From Candidatus Eiseniibacteriota bacterium (GTDB taxonomy: Bacteria > Eisenbacteria > RBG-16-71-46 > CAIMUX01), in assembly GCA_020431745.1 (NCBI GenBank), contig JAGQHR010000228.1:1-6029 (forward strand): a stretch of 6,029 nucleotides of DNA, read 5' to 3'. This document shows, piece after piece, positions 1 through 6,029 of the stretch. Each line of letters opens with the position of its first letter. Position 1 is the first letter of the stretch. A program made the position numbers and the translations under genes. Below the pieces are notes generated by a model. It worked only from the letters and a program-made list of their open reading frames with translations, did no database searches and was not told the origin of the DNA.

Positions 1-1794
1 GGGTCCGGAGAGCCGAAGCGGCACCATCTGCTCGAGAGGCAGATGCGTCGCCACCTGCGGGATCGCCCGGATCTCGGGGATCTCGAACCGTTCCTGCAAG
101 CCGTGAGCGAGGCCTATGCAGAGCTCGACGAGGAGAAGGCCCTCATCGAGCGTGCGATGGAACTGTCCTCGCGCGATCTCCTCCGCGCCAACCACGAGAT
201 TCGCGCCGTGCTGGCCGCGCTCCCCGATCTCATCCTCGAGATCGACGCCAACGATCGGATTCTCGGCTGCAAGTCGTTCGGCACCGACGGCATCCTGACC
301 GGTCGCCCCAATCTGATCGGGCGGCCCGTGACCGATCTCCCTTTTCCGGGCTCGATCGGACAGATCCGGTCGGGGGTCGATCTCGTCCGCGCCACACGTC
401 GTCCCATCTCCTTCGACTTTCGGTCGGAGGGCGGTGCCGCCGAGGAGATCTACGAAGCCCGGATCATTCCGGTGGATGTCGGCGAAGTCACCCTCATGCT
501 GATCCGCGACATCACGTTCCGTCGTCGCACCGAGGATGCGCTGCGTTCCCAGGAAGCGCTCATGCGGACGATCCTCGACTCGGCCCGGGAGGGCATCTGG
601 GGAGTGGATCGCGGCGGGGCCACCGTCTTCGTCAACCGGAGCGCGGCGCAGCTCGTCGGTTGGGAAGTTTCAGACCTCATCGGTCGAAACATCCACGAGA
701 TGCTCGAGTCCCAAAGCGCTGGGGACGGCGCGGCGATGGTTCCCGCGCATCAGGAGTCCACCTGTCCCATCTGTCGAGCGCTCGCGACGGGGACGCCGGA
801 ACCGGTGCGCCGGGAGACGTTTCGCCGGCGTCACGGGGATCCGTTTCCCGCTCAGTGCAGCGTCAATCCGACCTACCTGGAGGGGGAGGTCGCGGGAGCG
901 GTGGTCACCTTCAACGATGTCACCGAGCAGCTCCGGATGGAGACCCAGCTCCTCCAGGCCCAGAAGCTGGAGTCGATCGGGCAGCTCGCGGCGGGGATCG
1001 CCCACGAGATCAACACGCCGACGCAATACCTGACCGACAATATCTATTTCCTGCGCGATTCGTTCCAGAGCCTGCGTGAGTTCGTGGAGACCTGTCGGGT
1101 GTCGCCGGGCTCGGAGGAGCCCCCCGCGTCGGAGGGAACGGAGAACCCGGGGCCAGGAACGACCCCACCGGTACCGGATGCCGACATCGATTTCCTGCTG
1201 ACCGAGATTCCGCTCGCGATCGACCAATCCCTCGAGGGACTCAGTCGCGTGTCGACGATCGTGCGCGCCATGAAGGAGTTCTCCCATCCGGGTACACACG
1301 AGAAGGTCCCGGTCGATCTCAATCAGGCGATCCGGAACACGGTCACGGTTTCCCGCAACGAATGGAAGTATGTCGCCACCCTCGATCTCGATCTGGATCC
1401 GGAGCTGCCGCTGGTTCCCTGCTACGTCGTCGATCTGAACCAGGTCTTCCTCAATCTGATCGTGAACGCGGCGCACGCGCTGGAGGCACGAAGCAAAGGC
1501 GCCCGGGAGGCGATGGGACACATCCGGGTCACCTCCCGAAGCGTCGATGGGTGGGCCGAGATTCAGGTCTCGGACGACGGGTGCGGAATCCCGGCGCAGC
1601 AGCTGGGGAAGATCTACGATCCGTTCTTCACGACCAAGGCGGTCGGCAAGGGCACGGGTCAGGGATTGGCGATCGCCCATTCCGTCGTCGTCTCCAAGCA
1701 CGAAGGGACGATCGACGTGAGGTCGGAGGTGGGCCGTGGCACTACCTTCACCGTGCGCATTCCGCTCGCATTGCCGGAGGCCCGGGCCGCCTGA
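1..1794 (+). CDS. PAS-domain sensor histidine kinase (5' partial)
   Basis: This is a probably cytosolic sensor kinase, since no membrane segment is visible; it should autophosphorylate and pass phosphate to a REC domain. Numbering from the ATG at 43 (583 aa): a helical, charged segment at about 25-55; PAS 1 at about 55-160; PAS 2 at about 170-295 with the motif CPIC (241-244); a DHp domain with H-box AHEINTP, phosphoacceptor His321; and a complete HATPase_c domain. The ATPase shows the N-box NLIVNAAHAL (471-480), G1 box DDGCGIP (Asp511), F-box YDPFFTTK (525-532) and G2 box GKGTGQGLA (535-543). The frame is open to base 1. The upstream codons read HHLLERQ, which resembles the usual N-terminus of this kinase family, so the true start is probably just outside the window. 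The ATG at 43 has a GAGAGG only 3 nt upstream, which is rather close. A Pro/Gly/Glu-rich insert (about 350-382) separates the two DHp helices. The gene converges on a REC-HDOD response regulator, a plausible partner. The kinase call is firm; the signal sensed is unknown. Confidence 0.93.
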   Translation, partial: GSGEPKRHHLLERQMRRHLRDRPDLGDLEPFLQAVSEAYAELDEEKALIERAMELSSRDLLRANHEIRAVLAALPDLILEIDANDRILGCKSFGTDGILTGRPNLIGRPVTDLPFPGSIGQIRSGVDLVRATRRPISFDFRSEGGAAEEIYEARIIPVDVGEVTLMLIRDITFRRRTEDALRSQEALMRTILDSAREGIWGVDRGGATVFVNRSAAQLVGWEVSDLIGRNIHEMLESQSAGDGAAMVPAHQESTCPICRALATGTPEPVRRETFRRRHGDPFPAQCSVNPTYLEGEVAGAVVTFNDVTEQLRMETQLLQAQKLESIGQLAAGIAHEINTPTQYLTDNIYFLRDSFQSLREFVETCRVSPGSEEPPASEGTENPGPGTTPPVPDADIDFLLTEIPLAIDQSLEGLSRVSTIVRAMKEFSHPGTHEKVPVDLNQAIRNTVTVSRNEWKYVATLDLDLDPELPLVPCYVVDLNQVFLNLIVNAAHALEARSKGAREAMGHIRVTSRSVDGWAEIQVSDDGCGIPAQQLGKIYDPFFTTKAVGKGTGQGLAIAHSVVVSKHEGTIDVRSEVGRGTTFTVRIPLALPEARAA

Positions 1795-1811
1795 TACGGC
1801 CGCCTTCCGGG

Positions 1812-1824
1812 GGCGTCTGACGCC
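1812..1824. terminator. Weak hairpin between converging genes
   Basis: GGCGT-CTG-ACGCC forms a 5-bp stem with a 3-nt loop in the 45-bp gap between the two converging stop codons. A second small stem, GGCCG/CGGCC (1785-1789 with 1797-1801), straddles the kinase stop codon. Neither stem is followed by a T-rich tract on either strand, so intrinsic termination is not well supported. Position is the main argument for a shared bidirectional terminator. In DNA this GC-rich, short stems also arise by chance. Confidence 0.22.
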
Positions 1825-1839
1825 AACAGCCACCGGCGA

Positions 1840-3081
1840 TCATGCCGCGTCGTCGTGCAGGGCATCCAGCCAATCGCGGGCAGCGTCGACGAGCCGGGGG
1901 AACTCCTCCAGCAACCCCACCGACGCCAACCAGCCCTGATCGATCCGATTCTCGGTGATCGCGCGGGGGCCGATGCACTCGGTCTGGACCAGCTGCGCGG
2001 TGAGGTCGGCGACGTGCACGGCGGCATTGAGATCCAGCCGATCGATCGCGTCCTCGTGGTGATGGCGAGCGACGGCGTCGACGATCGGGAGCGGAAGCCC
2101 CCAGATCCCCAGCAGATAAGCGCCGACTTCGGCGTGGGTAACGCCGTGCAGCGTTTCTTCCGCGGTCCATAGCGCGACGCCGTGCTCTTTGGCGTAGGCC
2201 ATCGAGGTTTCCAGGTGGTGCGGTGCGGAAATCGCCAGGACGAGCAGACCGATGTCATGGAGGAGGGCGGCAGTGTAGGCGTCCTCCCGCACGCGGTGCT
2301 CCAGTCCGGGGAGAAGGCGCACGATGTTGGCCGTGAAGAGGCAGTGTTCCTGGAGCAGCGGGATCGAGAGCTTTCCGGCGGGCGCCGCCGGTCCCAGATT
2401 GCCGAACACTTCCAGCGTCAGGACCAACGACCGGATCGTATCCGTCCCCAGATAGTTGATCGCGTGCCGGACGCTGGCCGTATGTTGGGCGAGCCCGAAA
2501 AAGGCCGAGTTGGCGATCTGGAGGATCTTGGCGCACATTCCGGGGTCGCGCTCCAGCACGTCGGCGACTGCGTCGGCGGAGAGCTCGGTAGAGAGGAGCA
2601 CCCGGTTGATCTCATGGTAGAGCTGCGGCGCCGGGGGCAGCACGGTCAACGGTCCGACCGCCGCCCGGATCTCCTCGCTGACGATCCGCCGGCGCAGGTT
2701 CGTCGCGCGCGCGATGGTCTCTCGCAGCACCGCGGGTTCGCACGGCTTGCTCATGAACTGGTGCGCGACCGGTACTGCGCGGTGGGCCGCCTCCCGCTCG
2801 GAGAAACCGGAGAGGATGATCCGCACCACCTCCGGATACTCGCGCTGGACGATCCCCAGAAGCGTCGCGCCGTCCATTTCCGGCATCCTCATGTCGGAGA
2901 TGATCACGTCGATGGGATGCGCGCGCAGGATCTCCAGCGCTTGATCCCCGCTCTCGGCGAGGTGGATCGCCGACGGTCCCGTGATGGAATAGAGCATGCG
3001 GCGGAGACCCTGGAGGACCCGTGGCTCGTCGTCGACCAGGAGCAGTTGGATCGGTGAGGAGGAAGCGAACCCGTCGGCCAT
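1840..3081 (-). CDS. REC-HDOD response regulator
   Basis: A 413-aa cytosolic response regulator. The REC domain (about 11-125) is complete: acidic pair Asp17/Asp18, phosphoacceptor Asp63 in SDMRMPEMDG, Ser91 in the switch position (RIILSG) and Lys112 in SKPCE. A helical linker leads to an HDOD domain (about 144-345) with LPPAPQLYHEI, an HDIG motif (275-278), H316AEVG and HHHED (341-343 region), then a helical C-terminal extension of about 60 residues. HDOD domains are HD-superfamily relatives found as output modules in signalling proteins; most are thought to act through protein interaction. There is no DNA-binding domain, so direct transcriptional control is unlikely. The ATG at 3081 is chosen because a strong ribosome binding site precedes it and the REC domain begins 10 residues in. 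It lies 87 bp downstream of the DUF5916 gene on the same strand and converges with the kinase, so it may be cotranscribed with the former and phosphorylated by the latter. The domain call is firm; the output activity is unknown. Confidence 0.94.
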   Translation of the reverse strand: MADGFASSSPIQLLLVDDEPRVLQGLRRMLYSITGPSAIHLAESGDQALEILRAHPIDVIISDMRMPEMDGATLLGIVQREYPEVVRIILSGFSEREAAHRAVPVAHQFMSKPCEPAVLRETIARATNLRRRIVSEEIRAAVGPLTVLPPAPQLYHEINRVLLSTELSADAVADVLERDPGMCAKILQIANSAFFGLAQHTASVRHAINYLGTDTIRSLVLTLEVFGNLGPAAPAGKLSIPLLQEHCLFTANIVRLLPGLEHRVREDAYTAALLHDIGLLVLAISAPHHLETSMAYAKEHGVALWTAEETLHGVTHAEVGAYLLGIWGLPLPIVDAVARHHHEDAIDRLDLNAAVHVADLTAQLVQTECIGPRAITENRIDQGWLASVGLLEEFPRLVDAARDWLDALHDDAA

Positions 3082-3085
3082 GACG

Positions 3086-3094
3086 TCACCTCTC
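3086..3094 (-). promoter_or_regulatory. Ribosome binding site of the REC-HDOD gene
   Basis: On the minus strand GAGAGGTGA lies 4 nt before the ATG at 3081, with the GAGG core about 7 nt away. This is a near-perfect anti-16S match and fixes the start codon. It implies the gene has its own strong translation initiation even if it is transcribed together with the upstream DUF5916 gene. Confidence 0.8.
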
Positions 3095-3168
3095 GTGCCA
3101 GAGGGCAGCGAGCGCGTGTCTCGCGTTCTTCCTCACCAGATCGGCAATTTCCTCCCGGTTCCTGAGCG

Positions 3169-5910
3169 TCAGATCGGGAGCCAGTAGGTGAGCTTGACCA
3201 GGAAGACGTTCTCCGGTTCGGTTCCGAAGAGCGCATCCGTGCCCAGGGAGTTGTCGAAACGGGTACCGCTGTTGCCGAAGCGCCGTTCGTCGTAGTCGGA
3301 GCGAGCCTGGGTCCAGACCAGATAGAGCGTGCTCCCGGGCCGGTATTGCCAACGGTAGACCATGTTCAGGTTCACGGAGGAAAACCGGAAGTCGAAGTCC
3401 TGAGCCCGGAACCCGTTCACGGTGTACGGCTCCAGGTCGTAGGTGTCGGCCCGTGTCAGGCGCCGCGGGCGTGTGTAGTCCCCGACCGACAGGAACGGCT
3501 GCAGGTAGAGCTCGAGCGACTGGTTCCGGTTGAAGAGCACGTTGGTGCGCAACGTGACGTCGACGGTGCGCTGCGTGATCTCGCCGAAGACGTAGCTGAT
3601 CCCCCCGACTCCGCCACCGTCGGTTGCCTCGTAGTTCTCCAGATGTTGGGTGTCGTCCAGCCGGTACCGATACGACGCGGAGAGCTGATGGTTGACGGCG
3701 GAGCTCTGAGTCCAGGTCACGCCCGTGCTCAACCGGTGCGAGACGTTCGCGGCGGCATCCCAATAGTGGGATCCTTCGAGGTAGGTCGAGACCGCCTTGC
3801 GCGAGTCGGTGTTGATGCCCCACCAACCGCCGTAGGTCGTCGGTTCGTCGATGAGCGGTCCCCCGCCGGGAATCGAGCGCCGAACCGTGCGGCTCTCTCC
3901 GTTCTCCTCGACTTCCGCGAGGTAGGTGGTGCGCGTCTCGAAGCGTTGCGTTCCCTCCGGGTAGAAGTCTGCGCCTCCCCAGAGCTCCCAATAGCTGGGA
4001 AGCTGGACCCAAGTGTTGACGTTATAGTTTCCGCTCTGCCGGTGTCCGCGTCCGTAGCTCCAGGCCGTCTCTCCCGTGTGCACGTCGTCGCCGCTCCGCG
4101 CGGCGTAGAGCCAGCTCTTGTAGTAGTTGAAGTTGAGATTGCCGCGGTTGACGAGCTTCTGCTCCCCCTTGGGGCTGATGATGTACGAGAGCCAGGCGCC
4201 GGTGTTCGCCTCGTCGGGCGCGCCGAGGAACCCGATGTCGTTGATGTCGAGCCGGTCACCTTCCCAGCGCCCCCAAGTTCCGCCCTGGATCGTGCCGCTG
4301 CGTTTGGCGAAGTCGATCTCGCCGCCCGTGCCATAGGTCTTGGAGGCGTTCAGGCCCGGGTCGCTCGCCACTTTCTCGGGATCGACGATCGAACCGACGA
4401 CGGAGCCGTCGATGGCGTAGCCCCGGTCCGCAAAGCTGAAGTGGAAGTCGAGGCCGGAGGTGTAGGCCTCGCGGGAAGCACGGTCGCCGTACTCCTCGCG
4501 CGAGGCGGTCTTCATGGTTGCGGTCTGCATGAAGCTGATCGAGTGGTCGCCGTTGGAGAACTCCTTCCCGAATCGTCCCACCAGGTAGTGGTTGACCTGT
4601 TCCCCCGACTTGAACGGATTGTGGGTCTGGCCCGGCTGGGTCTCGTCCGTCACTGCGTAGAGCGCTCCGATCGTGAAGTCCTGCTCGGTCTTTCCGGTGA
4701 GCTTGCCGGCCGCGCGGATCCGGCTGGTCGCGGTGCCCGTGCCGATCCGGCGCGAATAGAACAAGTTGAAGTTCTGGATGCGGAAGTAGCGGCTGCCTTC
4801 GATGAAGAAGGGGCGCTTTTCGGAAAACTGCGTTTCGAACGGCGAGAGATTGAGGACTGCCGGATCGGCCTCGACCTGGCCGAAATCGGGTTGGACCGTC
4901 GCATTGAGAGTGAGATCCGCGGTCACGCCGTACTGCAGGTCCGCGCCGAAGTTTTCGAAATCGTCCCGGTCCTCGTGTCCGGTCGCGGCGGGGTCCTGGT
5001 AGCGGGCGACCGCGTACGGATAGATTTCGAGCTGTCGCGGCGCGGGCACGTTCTCGATCCCTTCGAGCCGGCCGAAGCGGCTGACGAAGCCCGACTGCTC
5101 CCGCTCCCAGACCGGCCAGGCGGACTCTTCTCCACGCGCTTGCATGAAGCGGCGCACGTGCAAGCCCCAGGTGCTCGCATCCTGCCGGTATCGGATCGAG
5201 GAGAGGGGCACCTCGATCTCCGCGTACCATCCCTGGCTGTCGCGATACGTCTCGGCCGACCACACCGCGTCCCAGTCGTCGTCGGAGCCGTTGCCGTCGT
5301 CGTAGAGATACGAGTCCTGCTGCACGCCCAGCAGGTTGACGCGGAAGAGATAGCCCGTCGTCTTGTCGTTGTAGGGGTCGACGTAGACGGAGACGTAGTC
5401 GGATCGACTGTCGCGATCCCGTCGGGCGAGGTTTCCGACCATCTCATCGGGGTTGGAATCGAGGCAGGCGATCCCGAAGTAGACGGCGTGCTGGTCATAG
5501 GCGACCTTGAACACCGTCTGCTCGGACGCTTGTCCGCCTCGGTCCGGGTTCCACTGCAGGAATCCGCCAGCCGGCTGCGCGCCGCGCCAGGCATCGTCGT
5601 CGAGCCGCCCATCTACGTGGATGGTGGATCCGGCGGGGAGCGGACAGGCCTTGATCTCCGGGCTGGAGCCGATCGGCGGCGCCGGAGTGGCCGACACGTC
5701 TGCGTCCAGGCTGGCCACGTCGAACCCGGCGAAGTTCGCCCGTGCAGTATTGGCTCCCGAGAGCATCACCAGAATCCCGGCGCCGAGCAGGGTGCCGATC
5801 CTATTCCGGAGCATGCGCATCGTTCGGGACGGTGTCGTGGAACGGGCGTCCGCATGGGAAAAGGGACGCATCATCCATTGCCAGTGCGTCTGCCAGTGCG
5901 TCGGTCGCAT
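3169..5910 (-). CDS. DUF5916 family protein: CBM9-like domain plus predicted outer-membrane beta-barrel
   Basis: A 913-aa exported protein of unknown function. A hydrophobic signal segment (about 39-52) ends in ARA at 56-58, a likely signal peptidase I site. Residues about 90-280 look like a carbohydrate-binding family 9-type beta-sandwich: IHVDGRLDDDAW at 97-108, then DYVSVYVDPYND and GWYAEIEVPLSSIR. The DUF5916 hallmark follows at 341-372 (PDFGQVEADPAVLNLSPFET, then EKRPFFIEG). From about 380 to the end, alternating polar and aromatic strands and the final VFLVKLTYW suggest a large outer-membrane beta-barrel; the last residue is Ile rather than the usual Phe. The ligand or transported substrate is not known. 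The ATG at 5910 has the only good ribosome binding site (GGAGAG, 5-nt spacer) but gives an unusually long 30-odd-residue n-region. Met31 (5820) or Met33 (5814) would give a normal signal peptide but lack a clear Shine-Dalgarno. The REC-HDOD gene follows on the same strand. Family assignment is strong; start and function are uncertain. Confidence 0.92.
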   Translation of the reverse strand: MRPTHWQTHWQWMMRPFSHADARSTTPSRTMRMLRNRIGTLLGAGILVMLSGANTARANFAGFDVASLDADVSATPAPPIGSSPEIKACPLPAGSTIHVDGRLDDDAWRGAQPAGGFLQWNPDRGGQASEQTVFKVAYDQHAVYFGIACLDSNPDEMVGNLARRDRDSRSDYVSVYVDPYNDKTTGYLFRVNLLGVQQDSYLYDDGNGSDDDWDAVWSAETYRDSQGWYAEIEVPLSSIRYRQDASTWGLHVRRFMQARGEESAWPVWEREQSGFVSRFGRLEGIENVPAPRQLEIYPYAVARYQDPAATGHEDRDDFENFGADLQYGVTADLTLNATVQPDFGQVEADPAVLNLSPFETQFSEKRPFFIEGSRYFRIQNFNLFYSRRIGTGTATSRIRAAGKLTGKTEQDFTIGALYAVTDETQPGQTHNPFKSGEQVNHYLVGRFGKEFSNGDHSISFMQTATMKTASREEYGDRASREAYTSGLDFHFSFADRGYAIDGSVVGSIVDPEKVASDPGLNASKTYGTGGEIDFAKRSGTIQGGTWGRWEGDRLDINDIGFLGAPDEANTGAWLSYIISPKGEQKLVNRGNLNFNYYKSWLYAARSGDDVHTGETAWSYGRGHRQSGNYNVNTWVQLPSYWELWGGADFYPEGTQRFETRTTYLAEVEENGESRTVRRSIPGGGPLIDEPTTYGGWWGINTDSRKAVSTYLEGSHYWDAAANVSHRLSTGVTWTQSSAVNHQLSASYRYRLDDTQHLENYEATDGGGVGGISYVFGEITQRTVDVTLRTNVLFNRNQSLELYLQPFLSVGDYTRPRRLTRADTYDLEPYTVNGFRAQDFDFRFSSVNLNMVYRWQYRPGSTLYLVWTQARSDYDERRFGNSGTRFDNSLGTDALFGTEPENVFLVKLTYWLPI
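5879..5902. repeat. Perfect 12-bp tandem duplication
   Basis: TGCCAGTGCGTC occurs twice back to back (5879-5890 and 5891-5902). Read on the minus strand from the ATG at 5910 it encodes THWQTHWQ at residues 4-11 of the DUF5916 protein. The 12-bp unit keeps the frame. It lies between the best ribosome binding site and the hydrophobic signal segment, so it is either an unusual N-terminal extension or part of an untranslated leader. Confidence 0.9.
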
Positions 5911-5915
5911 GAGGT

Positions 5916-5921
5916 CTCTCC
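5916..5921 (-). promoter_or_regulatory. Ribosome binding site supporting the DUF5916 start at 5910
   Basis: GGAGAG on the minus strand, 5 nt before the ATG at 5910. No comparable purine-rich site precedes the in-frame ATGs at 5874/5871, 5820 or 5814. This is the main evidence for the long N-terminus. Confidence 0.6.
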
Positions 5922-5962
5922 GATCGATCGTCCCGCGGCGAGCGCAAGCCGGCCCCGCGCCC

Positions 5963-5978
5963 GATCCCGATGGGGATC
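5963..5978. repeat. Inverted repeat upstream of the DUF5916 gene
   Basis: GATCCC and GGGATC flank a 4-nt centre, giving a 6-bp perfect stem 53 bp upstream of the DUF5916 ATG. It could be an operator half-site pair, a hairpin in the 5' leader, or the end of a preceding transcript. No T-tract follows, and no clear -35/-10 pair was recognised in 5911-6029. The rest of that 119-bp stretch holds no gene I can support. Confidence 0.35.
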
Positions 5979-6029
5979 AGGGGACACGTTGAGTTCCTGT
6001 TCGCTTCGTTCGTCTACGTATGTCGATGA

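Noticed and set aside
670..1833. 387-codon open frame antisense to the kinase
   Set aside because: It lies wholly opposite the kinase, whose domains are unmistakable. Its translation is Arg-rich and without recognisable domains, as expected for an antisense frame in GC-rich DNA.
2182..3057. 291-codon open frame antisense to the REC-HDOD gene
   Set aside because: It mirrors the real gene, is rich in Arg, Gly and Asp, and shows no domain motif.
3081..3088. TGACGTCA palindrome at the REC-HDOD start codon
   Set aside because: An 8-bp palindrome is common by chance, and here it arises from the overlap of the ribosome binding site and ATG.
3108..3124. GCGAG/CTCGC hairpin in the gap between the two minus-strand genes
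   Set aside because: A 5-bp stem with a 7-nt loop and no following T-tract is too weak to call a terminator.
4256..5263. 335-codon alternate frame inside the DUF5916 gene
   Set aside because: It is on the same strand but in another frame, and its Arg/Pro/Gly-rich composition is typical of a shifted read of GC-rich codons.
5921..5930. CGATCGATCG palindromic run near the DUF5916 ribosome binding site
   Set aside because: It is short, low-complexity and common in GC-rich genomes; no paired site was found.
5977..6029. Possible C-terminal tail of a gene entering from the right edge on the minus strand
   Set aside because: Only about 17 Arg-rich codons are visible before the stop and nothing is recognisable; too little to support a gene.

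Overview
The window is GC-rich bacterial DNA with dense coding and short intergenic gaps. It holds three real genes. A PAS-type sensor histidine kinase lies on the + strand and runs off the left edge. A response regulator with a REC domain and an HDOD output domain, and a large secreted or outer-membrane protein of the DUF5916 family, both lie on the - strand. High GC, long spurious antisense frames, Shine-Dalgarno sequences and a DUF5916 protein suggest a Gram-negative, outer-membrane-bearing bacterium. Candidates are the Gemmatimonadota, Eisenbacteria/FCB-like, Acidobacteriota or proteobacterial lineages. Sequence reading alone cannot settle the phylum.

Layout. Positions 1-1794 (+): cytosolic sensor kinase with an N-terminal coiled segment, two PAS domains, a DHp domain with the H-box AHEINTP, and a complete HATPase_c domain. 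Positions 1795-1839: 45-bp gap between converging genes, with small GC-rich hairpins. Positions 1840-3081 (-): REC-HDOD response regulator with an excellent ribosome binding site. Positions 3082-3168: 87-bp gap. Positions 3169-5910 (-): DUF5916 protein with a signal peptide, a CBM9-like domain and a predicted beta-barrel. Positions 5911-6029: upstream region of the DUF5916 gene, with a ribosome binding site, an inverted repeat and no supportable gene.

How the genes may work together. The kinase and the response regulator are complementary halves of a two-component system, arranged tail to tail, and are plausible cognates. The response regulator has no DNA-binding domain, so its output is probably protein-protein or enzymatic. 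It follows the DUF5916 gene on the same strand and could be cotranscribed with it, which would tie a surface protein of unknown function to the signalling pair. This is inference from gene order only. I found no mobile element, CRISPR array, tRNA or rRNA. I found no convincing new system. The points most worth checking are the REC-HDOD/kinase/DUF5916 linkage, the retained HD-type residues in the HDOD domain, and the start-site and tandem-duplication question at the 5' end of the DUF5916 gene.
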